Below are positions 6,712-14,595 of a stretch of 16,946 nt of DNA, piece by piece. Both the position numbers and the translations under genes were made by a program. The DNA is from DATCJU01 sp036562635 (GTDB taxonomy: Bacteria > Actinomycetota > Actinomycetes > Mycobacteriales > Pseudonocardiaceae): NCBI GenBank assembly GCA_036562635.1, contig DATCJU010000152.1:1-16946 (forward strand). The letters are read 5' to 3'. Position 1 is the stretch's first letter. Each line of letters starts with the position of its first letter. The notes beneath the pieces are model-generated. The model did not search any database, had not been told where the DNA came from, and was given only the letters and a program-made list of their open reading frames with translations.

Positions 6712-7832
6712 TGACCCTGCGGGTGCACGACCTCACCGTGACCTACGACGACCTGGTCGCGGTGTCCGGAGTCGATCTGACCGTGCACGACGGCGAGGTG
6801 GTGGCCCTGCTCGGCCCCTCGGGGTGCGGCAAGTCCACCCTGCTGCGGGCGGTGGCCGGGCTGGAACGACCGGCCGGCGGCACGGTGTCCTGGGACGGGC
6901 GGGACCTGACCGGGGTGCCGCCGCACCGCCGTGGGTTCGGTCTGGTGTTCCAGGACGGTCAGCTCTTCCCGCACCGGGACGTGGCCGGCAACGTCGCGTT
7001 CGGACTGCGGATGAGCGGGATGGACCGCGCGGCGCGCCGGGAACGGGTGGCCGAACTGCTGGAGCTGGTGGGACTGGCCGGCTACCAGCGGCGCCGGGTC
7101 ACCGAACTGTCCGGCGGCGAACAGCAGCGGGTGGCCCTGGCCCGGGCTCTCGCCCCCCGGCCCCGGCTGTTGCTGCTCGACGAACCGCTGTCCGCGTTGG
7201 ACCGCACGCTGCGGGAACAGCTCGCGGTGGACCTGGCCGCCCTGCTGCGCGAGGCGGGGGCGACCGCGCTGCTGGTCACGCACGACCACGACGAGGCGTT
7301 CACCCTGGCCGACCGGGTCGCGGTGATGGACGCCGGCCGGCTGCGCCAGGTCGGCACCCCGGACCAGGTGTGGCGGCGGCCGGCCGACGAGCGGGTGGCC
7401 GCCTTCCTCGGGTGCGGCGTGCTGCTGCCGGCCGAGGTGACCGACGGCGTGGCCCGGTGCGCCCTCGGCGAGGTGCCGGTGGACGGTGTCCCGGACGGCC
7501 CGGTCCGGCTGGGACTGCACACCGGTGCGCTCCGGGTGGCCCCCGAACCCGGACGTGCCGGGTCCGGGGCGGCGACCCCGATCGTCGGTTGGGTGCTGCA
7601 GCGACTGCACCGCCGGGACCACGTCCGGCTCCTGGTGCGCCTGGAACACCTCGGGGAGGTGGAGGCCGTGGGGCCGGTGGCGGGTTCTCCCGCCCCCGGG
7701 GAGGAGGTCCACCTCGTGCTCGACCCGGTCGGGGTGGCCGTCGTCCCGGGGGCCGGTGACCATCCGGGGACGGATCAGCCCTCCCGGGAGGCCGTGCCCA
7801 CGACGGCCAGCGACACCCCGATCAGCAGGTAG
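6711..7832 (+). CDS. thiQ: Thiamine ABC transporter ATP-binding protein
   Basis: The product has 373 residues. The ATPase domain (1 to about 235) has Walker A GPSGCGKS at 35-42, a Q-loop (VFQDGQLFPH), the signature LSGGEQQR, Walker B LLLLDEP, a D-loop (SALD) and the switch His in LVTHDHDEA. Residues from about 250 to 350 form a TOBE-like regulatory tail as in other importer ATPases, making it longer than the compact E. coli ThiQ. It powers uptake by ThiB and ThiP. The ATG shares its A with the thiP stop, and GGGGAG lies upstream. The last 58 bases overlap the 3' end of the convergent ABC permease gene; the tail from about residue 350 looks unstructured. Confidence 0.92.
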   Translation: MTLRVHDLTVTYDDLVAVSGVDLTVHDGEVVALLGPSGCGKSTLLRAVAGLERPAGGTVSWDGRDLTGVPPHRRGFGLVFQDGQLFPHRDVAGNVAFGLRMSGMDRAARRERVAELLELVGLAGYQRRRVTELSGGEQQRVALARALAPRPRLLLLDEPLSALDRTLREQLAVDLAALLREAGATALLVTHDHDEAFTLADRVAVMDAGRLRQVGTPDQVWRRPADERVAAFLGCGVLLPAEVTDGVARCALGEVPVDGVPDGPVRLGLHTGALRVAPEPGRAGSGAATPIVGWVLQRLHRRDHVRLLVRLEHLGEVEAVGPVAGSPAPGEEVHLVLDPVGVAVVPGAGDHPGTDQPSREAVPTTASDTPISR

Positions 7833-8644
7833 CAGCCGGCCCGCACCAGGCCGGTGAGCAGCCCGTCGCTCGGCATCGGGTCGCGCAGCACGTCCGCCAC
7901 CGCCATCCAGCCCTCGGTGGGCAGCACCGGATGCAACCAGTCCAGCGCCGGGATCGCGGCGAGCAGGCCGGACACGATCAGCCCGCCCATGGTCGCCGCC
8001 AGCACCACCAGGGGGTGATCGGTGAAGGCCGACACCGCCAGGGCCAGCGCGGCGACCGCGGCCATCTGCACCGCCACCCAACCGGCGGCCAGCGCCACCC
8101 GACCGAGCGCCGCACCCGGCGACAACACGGTCCCGGACAGGGTGATCAGCCCGTCCCCGCCGACGACGATCCAGCCGGTGACCACACCGACCACGGCGAT
8201 CGCGGCCACGGCCAGCAGGACGACGACGGCCACCCCGGCCGCCTTGACCGACACCAACCGCACCCGGCTCACCGGGGACAGCAGCAGCCCCCGCAGTGTG
8301 CCGTGCGTCGCCTCCCCGGCCAGGGCGTCGGCCGCGGCCATCGACACCACCAGCGGCAGCAGCAGGGTCATGGCGACGGACAGCGACGCGACCGGCAGGA
8401 CCAGGCCGTTGCCGGCCACCGACGCCAGCAACGGTGGTCCCTCCCCGGCCTGCGGACCTCCGGCCAGCGCCACCCCCAACCCGAGGGCCAACGGCAGCAG
8501 TGCCAGCACCCCCAGCGCCACCAGGGTGCGGGGGCGCCGCAGCACCCAGCCCAGTTCCGAGCGCACCAACCGCCCCAGCGGGGTACGCGGTGCCGTCCCG
8601 GTCGCCGCCCGGTCCGTGCGATCCGGGCTCGTCACGGTGCTCAC
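7775..8644 (-). CDS. ABC-2-type transporter permease
   Basis: The product has 289 residues with about six hydrophobic segments after a cytoplasmic N-terminal stretch (LGRLVRSELGWVLRRPRTLVALGV). The layout is that of ABC-2-type exporter permeases, with the family-like segment ADALAGEATHGTLRGLLLSPVSRVRLVSVKAAG between the second and third helices. It would pair with the ATPase encoded just upstream to export a substrate or remove a compound from the membrane; the substrate is unknown. GTG 8644 overlaps the ATPase stop in a GTGA and has GGAGGG five bases upstream; GTG 8635 is a weaker alternative. The 3' end overlaps thiQ by 58 bp in the opposite direction. Confidence 0.85.
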   Translation of the reverse strand: MSTVTSPDRTDRAATGTAPRTPLGRLVRSELGWVLRRPRTLVALGVLALLPLALGLGVALAGGPQAGEGPPLLASVAGNGLVLPVASLSVAMTLLLPLVVSMAAADALAGEATHGTLRGLLLSPVSRVRLVSVKAAGVAVVVLLAVAAIAVVGVVTGWIVVGGDGLITLSGTVLSPGAALGRVALAAGWVAVQMAAVAALALAVSAFTDHPLVVLAATMGGLIVSGLLAAIPALDWLHPVLPTEGWMAVADVLRDPMPSDGLLTGLVRAGCYLLIGVSLAVVGTASREG

Positions 8645-9645
8645 CGTCGCCCTCCCTCCAGTCCGCCGCCGACCTGACCGTCCTCGGTGAGCTCGGCGAA
8701 CAACTCCTCCAGCCCGGTGCGTCGGCGTCGTGCCTCGTGCACCGCGACACCCGCGCGTACCAGCGTGGACAGCACCGTCGGGGCGCCGGCCTCGGTCAGC
8801 TCGACCCGCAGGCCGTCCACCATGGGCTGGACGGCGATGCCCTCGGCCCGGAGCGCCGCCACCCCTGCGGAAACGTCCGGCGTGCTCACGTCCAGCACGG
8901 GTGCCCCGGTGGAGAGCAGTCCGGCCAGCTCGCCCTGCGCGACCACCTGGCCCCGGTTCATCACGGCGACGTGGGTGCAGGTGGCCTCCACCTCGGCCAA
9001 CAGGTGCGAGGACACCAGCACCGTGGTGCCGGCCTCGTGCAGTTCGGCGACGACCCGCCGGATCTCCCGGGTGCCCGCCGGATCCAGTCCGTTGGTCGGT
9101 TCGTCGAGCACCACCAGCTTCCGGGGGACCAGTAGTGCCGCGGCCAGGCCGAGCCGCTGTTTCATGCCCAGCGAGTAGCCCCGGTACCGGCGGTCGGCGG
9201 CCCCGGCCAGCCCGACCCGCTCCAGTGCCTCGTCCACCGCCCGGCGGATCCGGTTGGTGGGCAGCAGCGGCTCGGCGGCCGCGCACCGCAGCAGGTTCCG
9301 CCGTCCGGACAGGAACGGGTGGAACCCCGGTCCCTCCACCAGGGCCCCCACGCGTGGCAGCACCCTCTCGGCCTGTTCCGGGACGGGGTGGCCGAGCAGC
9401 TCGACGTGGCCCGCGGTGGGGGTGGTGAGTCCGAGTAGTGCCCGGATCAGGGTGGTCTTGCCCGAGCCGTTGGGGCCGAGCAGCCCGAGCACCGCCCCGG
9501 TCGGCACGTCCAGGTCGACCCCGTCCACGGCGACGGTGCTGCCGTAGACCTTGCGCAGCCCGCGGATCCGCACGACCGGCGGGGTGGGGGCGGACCGGAC
9601 CGCCCCCACCTCGTGCTGCGTCCCGGCCGTGGCCAGTCCGGTCAT
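8641..9645 (-). CDS. ABC transporter ATP-binding protein (exporter type)
   Basis: The product has 334 residues. The ATPase domain (about 24-235) contains Walker A GPNGSGKT (57-64), a YSLGMKQRL signature typical of drug- and bacitracin-exporter ATPases in place of LSGGQ, Walker B LVVLDEPTNGLDP and the switch His in VSSHLLAEVE. A C-terminal region of about 90 residues follows, as in DrrA/BcrA-like proteins, ending ELFAELTEDG. ATG 9645 overlaps the stop of the LolA-like gene in an ATGA and has GGGGAG six bases upstream. The frame is open 40 codons further up, but that is a shadow of the upstream gene. The substrate cannot be read from sequence. Confidence 0.9.
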   Translation of the reverse strand: MTGLATAGTQHEVGAVRSAPTPPVVRIRGLRKVYGSTVAVDGVDLDVPTGAVLGLLGPNGSGKTTLIRALLGLTTPTAGHVELLGHPVPEQAERVLPRVGALVEGPGFHPFLSGRRNLLRCAAAEPLLPTNRIRRAVDEALERVGLAGAADRRYRGYSLGMKQRLGLAAALLVPRKLVVLDEPTNGLDPAGTREIRRVVAELHEAGTTVLVSSHLLAEVEATCTHVAVMNRGQVVAQGELAGLLSTGAPVLDVSTPDVSAGVAALRAEGIAVQPMVDGLRVELTEAGAPTVLSTLVRAGVAVHEARRRRTGLEELFAELTEDGQVGGGLEGGRR

Positions 9646-10727
9646 CGGGTGCTCCCCAGCGCCTCGGTGAGCACCTGCTCCGGCACGGCGCCCACGGCGA
9701 CCCGGCCGTCCGCGGTGACCAGGGCGGAGCCGACCTTCGTGCTGATCAGCCACCCCGAGCCCCACGGCCCGCTCACCGGCGTGCCGATCTGCCGGACCAG
9801 GGCCATCGGGTCCTGCTCGCCCGCCCGGCCGCGCTCGTCACGCCCCGTGGGGTGCTGCCCGGTGTCCTGCGGCAGGCGACCCACCAGCACGGCGTCCCAA
9901 CCGTCGCCGACCACCGTGGGCCGTGCCTCGGCCCCGGGCCACCGCGGATCGGTGTTCCCGTGGGCCCGCTCCGGGGTGACCTCCTCCACGGTGGCGCCCG
10001 GCGGCGGGGCGAACCGGAACAGGTCGGGGTCCTGCGGTCCCAGCGACAGCTCGGTGAACCCGGCCTGGAGCACCGGATCCGCCGAGCCGTTGGCCAGTAC
10101 GGTCACCCGGAGTGGGATGCGCTTCTCGGCGTCCACCGCGACCCGGACCTGGCGCAGCAGGGTGCGCTCGGTGGGGGCCGGGGCGAGCACCAGCTCGTAG
10201 GCATCGCGTCCGGCCACCTCGGCGGTGCCGTCGACCGACACCGAGCTGCTCTGCCGGACCGCGGCGACCAGATCACGGGCCACGGTGGCCGGGTCCTGCT
10301 GTGCGGTGTCGTGTTTCCGCTGCTCGGGCACACGGCCGTGCTCGATCTTGGTGACCTTGCGCTGGGCCGAGTCCCAGCTCCAGAAGGTCGTGCCGTCGAC
10401 GACGAGCGTCCGCTCCCCGGCTCCGGTGGTCAAGGCGATCCGGTGGCGGTTCTGACCGTCGGTCCACACCCGGACCGGGTTCCCGGCCAGTGCCTCGGTG
10501 CCGGTGGTCCCGGGCAGTGCGGGCAGGTCGAGCGCGTTGTCCACCTCCACCGTGCCGTTCAGTGCCGGAACCTCGGCGGTGAGCACCGACTGGACCAGCT
10601 CCTCGGGGCTCACCTCGGGGAGCGTGGGCGCCTGCCCGGCCCCCGCCGGGACCGCGAGCAGGGTCAGGCCCAGCGCACCGGCCACGGCACCGGCGGTTGC
10701 GCCGAGCATCACCTTCCTGTGTCGCAT
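9642..10727 (-). CDS. LolA/RseB-like exported protein
   Basis: The product has 361 residues and starts with an N-terminal signal peptide (MRHRKVMLGATAGAVAGALG..., possible cleavage after about residue 30 near AGAGQAP). The body resembles the LolA/RseB-like half-barrel fold seen in actinobacterial 'outer membrane lipoprotein-sorting' or DUF2092-type proteins. Features include VRVWTDGQNRHRIAL, the strand TLVVDGTTFWSWDSAQRKVTKIE, AGRDAYELVLAP and IPLRVTVLANG. Such proteins bind lipid or sense envelope state outside the membrane. The gene is first in an operon with the ABC ATPase and permease and divergent from a two-component system, suggesting cell-envelope homeostasis; this is inferred. ATG 10727 has GGAGG four bases upstream, with an immediately preceding GTG as alternative. 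Confidence 0.8.
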   Translation of the reverse strand: MRHRKVMLGATAGAVAGALGLTLLAVPAGAGQAPTLPEVSPEELVQSVLTAEVPALNGTVEVDNALDLPALPGTTGTEALAGNPVRVWTDGQNRHRIALTTGAGERTLVVDGTTFWSWDSAQRKVTKIEHGRVPEQRKHDTAQQDPATVARDLVAAVRQSSSVSVDGTAEVAGRDAYELVLAPAPTERTLLRQVRVAVDAEKRIPLRVTVLANGSADPVLQAGFTELSLGPQDPDLFRFAPPPGATVEEVTPERAHGNTDPRWPGAEARPTVVGDGWDAVLVGRLPQDTGQHPTGRDERGRAGEQDPMALVRQIGTPVSGPWGSGWLISTKVGSALVTADGRVAVGAVPEQVLTEALGSTR

Positions 10728-10809
10728 CACGCCTCCACTGCCTCGTGCTGTTCCCTGGCTCCGGGGCCGCCCGGCGACCCCCGTCGACACCGACCCTGGA
10801 CCTGCTCGG

Positions 10810-10866
10810 CTGAGACGGCGCTGAGAACGGCCTGCTCGGGACGCGGTGGCTGAGAGACCCCTGAGA
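10810..10866. promoter_or_regulatory. Two pairs of CTGAGA direct repeats, candidate response-regulator binding sites
   Basis: CTGAGA occurs at 10810, 10821, 10850 and 10861. Within each pair the copies are 11 bp apart (GGCTGAGA-N5-CTGAGAA), and the two pairs are 40 bp apart. Direct repeats at one-helical-turn spacing are the usual target of OmpR/PhoB-type regulators, which bind as head-to-tail dimers. The sites lie between the divergent LolA/ABC operon and the two-component operon, so one regulator could control both. CCTGCTCGG is also repeated (10801-10809, 10831-10839). Confidence 0.6.
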
Positions 10867-10895
10867 AGGTGAACCCCGCACCGCCGTGGGCGGGC

Positions 10896-11658
10896 ATGCT
10901 GGGAGACGTGCGGCCGCGGGTGCTCGTGGTGGACGACGAGGCGGGGGTGCGTCGGGCGCTGCAGCGTGGGCTCACCGCCGAGGGCATGGACGTGGTGACC
11001 GCGGCGGACGGGCCGGCCGCGCTGCGAGCCGCCCTGACCGGCTCCTTCGACGTGGTCCTGCTGGACATCATGCTGCCGGGCCTGTCCGGGTACCGGGTGC
11101 TGCAGCGGATGCGGGCCGAGGGCGTGCGCACCCCGGTACTGCTGGTGTCGGCCAAGGACGGCGAGGTGGACCAGGCCGACGGCCTGGACCTCGGCGCCGA
11201 CGGCTACCTGGTCAAGCCCTTCTCGTTCGTGGTGCTGGTGGCGCAGGTACGGGCTCTGCTGCGGCGCAGCGCCGACGGGTGGACGGGGCGGCAGCGGTTG
11301 CGGCTGGGTGACCTGGTGGTGGACCGGCGGCTCCGGGAGGTCACCTGGGCGGGGGAGCGGATTCCGTTGTCCCCGCGGGAGTACGAGCTGCTGGCCGCGC
11401 TGGTCGGCCGGGCCGGCTCGGTGGTGACCAAGGAGGAGCTGCTGCGGGCCGTGTGGGGCGACGAACAGGCCGCCACCCGTAACGCGGTGGGAGGTGTACG
11501 TCGGTTACCTGCGGCGCAAGCTGGACGCGGTGGGCGCGGGACACCTGGTGCGCACCGTGCGCGGACACGGCTACCTCGCCGCGGAGCCCGATCCCGCCGA
11601 CCCGGCCGGGCCCACCACGACCGGTCCTGCCGGTCGTGGGACCGGGGAGCTGCGGTGA
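10896..11658 (+). CDS. OmpR/PhoB-family response regulator, interrupted by a one-base insertion
   Basis: The receiver domain is complete: acidic pair in VLVVDDE, phosphorylated Asp in VVLLDIMLPG (codon 11064-11066, residue 53 if GTG 10908 is used), the conserved switch segment VLLVSAKDG and Lys in YLVKPFSF. The winged-helix DNA-binding domain follows (LSPREYELLAALVGRAGSVVTKEELLRAVWG). At 11489-11491 a run of three G replaces the expected two. Reading through gives GVRRLPAAQ..., with a TTA codon and Arg/Gly/Pro-rich translation. Omitting one G restores NAVEVYVGYLRRKL and VRTVRGHGYLAAEP, the standard end of this domain, with a stop at 11656-11658 that overlaps the kinase start in GTGA. Starts at 10869, 10896 and 10908 are all possible. 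Sequencing error or a real mutation cannot be told apart here. Confidence 0.85.
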
Positions 11659-13067
11659 GAGGGCTCTGGCGGCGGGTGCGCGCCTGGTGGTCCCGTCGCA
11701 CCCTGCGGTTCCGGGTCGGTGTGGTCGCCGCCGTCGGAGCCCTGGTCTGCCTGACCCTGCTCACCAACGCCGCGGCGTTCCTGGTGTGGCGGCTGGTGCT
11801 GACCTCGGTGGACGCCGATCTGCATCCGGTGCTGGACTCGGCGACCCGCGCGGTGGCCGAGGGGCGGCCGCTCCCGCCGGTGGACGGGAACAGCGAGGTG
11901 CGGGTGTTGGACACCGGCGGGACTGCCGTGGACGGGGGACCGCCGCCGCGGATGTACCCGTGGGAGCTGGACCGGCTCCGGGCGGGGGAGGGGACGCTGC
12001 ACGTCGACCACGACGGCCGGGGGATGCGTCGGTGGCTCGGTGCCGTGGTCGGCACCCCGGACGGCACGCAGCGGCTGGTGGTGGCCGGGGCCGATCTGGT
12101 GGGTTACCAGCGGCTGATCCAGCACGGTGGTGGCTGGTTGCGGGTCGGGACGCTGCTCGGTGCCGTCGCGGTCGGGGCGGCCACCTGGCTGACGGTGCGC
12201 TGGTCGCTGCGTCCGGTGGAACGGATGCGCGCCGCGGCGGGTGCCCTGCCTCCGGGGCGGCGCCTGCCGGTGCCGGAGGCCCGGGACGAACTGCGGGCGC
12301 TCGCCGAGGAACTCAACGCGCTGTTGGCCCGGCGGGACGAGGCGACCGAGCGGCTGCGCCGGTTCACCGGGGACGCGGCGCACGAACTGCGCTCCCCGGT
12401 GGCGTCCATCCGGGCCCAGGCCGAGGTGGCGGTGGCACACCCGGACCCGGAGACCGCGCAGGAGGTGTTGGCCGACATCGCGGTCGAGGCCGAGCGGCTG
12501 TCCCGGCTGGTGGACGACCTGCTCGCCCTGGCGCGGGCGGACGCCGGGGAGCCGCCGACCGCCGTGCCGGTGGAGCTGGGGCCGGCCGTGGCGGAGGCGG
12601 TGCGGCGGGCGCGGGCCGCCGCCGACGACTCGGGCCGGCCGGTGTTCAGCACGGCGGTGCCGGCCCCGGTGAGCGTGCTGGCCACCCCGGGCGAGGTGGC
12701 CCTGGTGCTGGACAACCTGTTGAGCAACGCGGCCCGCTACGCCCGCTCGGCGGTGCGGGTGTCCGCGGTACCGGCCGGGCGGCTGGTGCGGCTGGTGGTG
12801 GACGACGACGGGCCCGGTGTGCCGGAGGCGCACTGGCACCGGGTGTTCGACCGGTTCCACCGGGTGGAGGACGACCGGGGGCGGGCCACCGGCGGGGCGG
12901 GCCTGGGACTGGCGCTGGTGGCCGAGACCGTGCGCCGACGCGGCGGCTCGGTCCGGATGGAACGGTCCCCCGAGGGCGGGGCCCGGGTCGAGGTGCACTG
13001 GCCGGCGGCTGCGGCCGCGGCCGAGGCCGAGACGGCCGGGCCGGGGGTCCGGGAACACGGTCGATAG
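11655..13067 (+). CDS. Sensor histidine kinase
   Basis: The product has 470 residues. A basic cytoplasmic start (WRRVRAWWSRRTLRFRV) leads to a first membrane helix at about 21-43. An extracytoplasmic sensor region of about 110 residues follows, then a second helix near 160-180 and a HAMP-like linker (LRPVERMRAAAG). The HisKA domain has phosphorylated H243 (FTGDAAHELRSPVASI). The HATPase domain has an N-box (LDNLLSNAARYA, about 352-363), a G1 box DDDGPGVP, an F-box FDRFHRVED and a G2 box GGAGLGLALV. It would phosphorylate the adjacent response regulator. GTG 11655 overlaps the regulator's restored stop and has GGGGAG five bases upstream. The apparent in-frame fusion to the regulator results from the upstream insertion. 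The C-terminal 30 residues are Ala/Glu-rich and disordered. Confidence 0.92.
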   Translation: MRGLWRRVRAWWSRRTLRFRVGVVAAVGALVCLTLLTNAAAFLVWRLVLTSVDADLHPVLDSATRAVAEGRPLPPVDGNSEVRVLDTGGTAVDGGPPPRMYPWELDRLRAGEGTLHVDHDGRGMRRWLGAVVGTPDGTQRLVVAGADLVGYQRLIQHGGGWLRVGTLLGAVAVGAATWLTVRWSLRPVERMRAAAGALPPGRRLPVPEARDELRALAEELNALLARRDEATERLRRFTGDAAHELRSPVASIRAQAEVAVAHPDPETAQEVLADIAVEAERLSRLVDDLLALARADAGEPPTAVPVELGPAVAEAVRRARAAADDSGRPVFSTAVPAPVSVLATPGEVALVLDNLLSNAARYARSAVRVSAVPAGRLVRLVVDDDGPGVPEAHWHRVFDRFHRVEDDRGRATGGAGLGLALVAETVRRRGGSVRMERSPEGGARVEVHWPAAAAAAEAETAGPGVREHGR

Positions 13068-13076
13068 CGTGAGCGG

Positions 13077-13499
13077 GTGCCCGAACTCGATCCCGCACAG
13101 GTGAGGCCGCGCCTCGTGGTGGGCGCGGCGCTGGTCCGCGACGGTCGCCTGTTGGCCCAGCAGCGCAGCTATCCGGCCGACCACGCCGGGCGGTGGGAAC
13201 TGCCCGGGGGACGGGCGGAACCCGGTGAGTCCGACGTGGACGCGCTGGTCCGGGAGTGCGCGGAGGAACTGGGCGTGGCCGTGGTGGCCGGGGCGCAGGT
13301 CGGGCCGGACGTTCCGCTGTCGGGTGGGGCGGTGCTGCGGGTCCTGGCCGCCCGGCTCGCCGACCCGTTGGCCGAGCCGGTGGCGCGGGAGCACCGCGCG
13401 GTGCGGTGGTTGGGCCGGGACGAGCTGGACACCGTGGACTGGCTGCCCGCCGACCGGGTGTTGCTGCCCGACCTGCGCGCCCTGCTCTCCGCCGGTTGA
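13077..13499 (+). CDS. mutT2: MutT2-like Nudix hydrolase
   Basis: The product has 140 residues. The Nudix box is perfect, running from G45 to V67 (GRAEPGE, then RECAEELGV), with the catalytic Glu residues of the RE..EE core present. The sequence VVGAALVRDGRLLAQQR...GRWELPGG near the start and WLPADR near the end match the small MutT2 group of M. tuberculosis (Rv1160), which hydrolyses 8-oxo-dGTP and cytidine-type triphosphates to sanitise the nucleotide pool. The gene follows the kinase by 9 bp and is convergent with trpS, 19 bp away. GTG 13077 has only GAGCGG upstream; GTG 13101 (VRPRLVVG) is an alternative start. Its presence in the same neighbourhood as pimE and typA supports the MutT2 assignment. 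Confidence 0.82.
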   Translation: MPELDPAQVRPRLVVGAALVRDGRLLAQQRSYPADHAGRWELPGGRAEPGESDVDALVRECAEELGVAVVAGAQVGPDVPLSGGAVLRVLAARLADPLAEPVAREHRAVRWLGRDELDTVDWLPADRVLLPDLRALLSAG

Positions 13500-13518
13500 T
13501 CTCGGCGGTGGGGGTCGG

Positions 13519-14490
13519 TCAACGCAACCCGACGACCCGCAGCGCGGCCTCCAGGCGTGGGACGGCGCGTTCCCGGGCCCGCTCGGCACCGATCTTGCGC
13601 ACCCGTTCCAGCTCGGCGGGGTCGGCCAGCAGTGTGGTGGTGCGTTCCCGCACCGGGCGGAGCTCCTCGATCACCGCGTCGGCCACCGCCTCCTTCAGCG
13701 CGGCGTAGGAGTCGACGGTCGCCGCGGCGGTGTACGGGCTGACGTCGGTGCAGGCGGCGAGGATCTCCAGCAGGTTGGCCACGCCGGGCTGCCTCTCGGG
13801 GTCGTACCGCACCTCGCCCTCGGTGTCGGTGACCGCACGCCGCACCTTGCGGCGGATCACCTCCGGCGGATCCAGCACGTACACCACACCGGGGCCGTTG
13901 CCCGCGGACTTCTCCATCTTGCGGCCGGGGTCGGCCAGGTCGCGCACCCGGGCGGCCACCCGGGGCAGGACCCCGCGCGGCACGGTGAACACCTCCCCGT
14001 AGGTGGTGTTGAACCGACGGGCCAGGGTGCGGGCCAGCTCCAGGTGCTGGGCCTGGTCCGCGCCGACCGGGACCTCGTCCGCGCCGTGCAGCAGGATGTC
14101 CGCGGCCATCAGCACCGGGTAGGTGAGCAGGCCCAGTCGCACGGAGCTCTGCCTGGCCGCCTTCTCCTTGAACTGGATCATGCGGGTGGCCTCGCCGTAG
14201 TGACAGGTGCACTCCAACAGCCAGGTCAGTGCGCCGTGCAGGTCGACCAGGTCGGACTGGACGAAGACGCAGGCCACCTCGGGGTCGATCCCGCTGGCGA
14301 CGAGCACGGCGAGCTGCTCCCGGGTCAGGGCGCGCAGCCGACTCGGGTTGTGCGGTGTGGTCATCGCGTGCAGGTCGACGATGAGGAACAGGTCGTTCGG
14401 CCCGTGCTCGGCGGCCCACCGGCGCACGGCCCCCAGGTAGTTGCCGAGATGCACACCACCGGTGGGTTGGATGCCGGAAAGGCGGGTCAC
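13519..14490 (-). CDS. trpS: Tryptophanyl-tRNA synthetase
   Basis: The product has 323 residues, a normal length for a bacterial TrpRS (class Ic). The first active-site motif is RLSGIQPTGGVHLGNYLGA, with HLGN at 14-17 as the HIGH equivalent. The second is KMEKS at 191-195 (DPGRKMEKSAGN), a variant of KMSKS with Glu for Ser. MIQFKEK, PVLMAADILL, VPVGADQAQHLELAR and the AVTDTEGEVRYDPERQPGVANLLEI region are typical of the family. The enzyme charges tRNA-Trp with tryptophan using ATP. GTG 14490 and the adjacent GTG 14493 both lie behind a strong AGGAGGAG. Expression appears controlled by the trp-codon attenuator in the 150-base leader. Whether another trpS exists elsewhere in the genome cannot be seen; in Streptomyces coelicolor an auxiliary, indolmycin-resistant trpS is known to use such control. 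Confidence 0.95.
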   Translation of the reverse strand: MTRLSGIQPTGGVHLGNYLGAVRRWAAEHGPNDLFLIVDLHAMTTPHNPSRLRALTREQLAVLVASGIDPEVACVFVQSDLVDLHGALTWLLECTCHYGEATRMIQFKEKAARQSSVRLGLLTYPVLMAADILLHGADEVPVGADQAQHLELARTLARRFNTTYGEVFTVPRGVLPRVAARVRDLADPGRKMEKSAGNGPGVVYVLDPPEVIRRKVRRAVTDTEGEVRYDPERQPGVANLLEILAACTDVSPYTAAATVDSYAALKEAVADAVIEELRPVRERTTTLLADPAELERVRKIGAERARERAVPRLEAALRVVGLR

Positions 14491-14549
14491 CACATCTCCT
14501 CCTCGCGGGGTCGGGACCGCCCGGGGAGATGGGTGCCGGAGAAACACCG

Positions 14550-14573
14550 GAGGCCGCCTCACCGGGCGGCCTC
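14550..14573 (-). terminator. Attenuator terminator hairpin before trpS
   Basis: A perfect 9-bp GC-rich stem, GAGGCCGCC / GGCGGCCTC, with a 6-base loop, is followed after a short CGG by TGTTTCT, a modest T-rich tract. It lies about 57 bases before the trpS start and forms the 3-4 structure of the attenuator. Confidence 0.85.
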
Positions 14574-14595
14574 TCCTGGTCCTGGGCGCAGCAGA

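Noticed and set aside
6621..8750. Long open frame on the minus strand opposite thiQ
   Set aside because: It is a GC-driven shadow. The opposite strand carries all ABC ATPase motifs, and the region beyond it is the exporter permease in another frame.
9438..10853. Long plus-strand frame over the LolA-like gene
   Set aside because: Its translation is Gly/Arg/Pro-rich with no domain, while the minus strand encodes a protein with a signal peptide and coupled ATGA overlap.
10869..13067. A single 732-codon receiver-kinase hybrid protein
   Set aside because: The joining segment is out-of-frame translation caused by one extra G. The normal regulator end, stop and kinase start with a ribosome site are all present in the adjacent frame.
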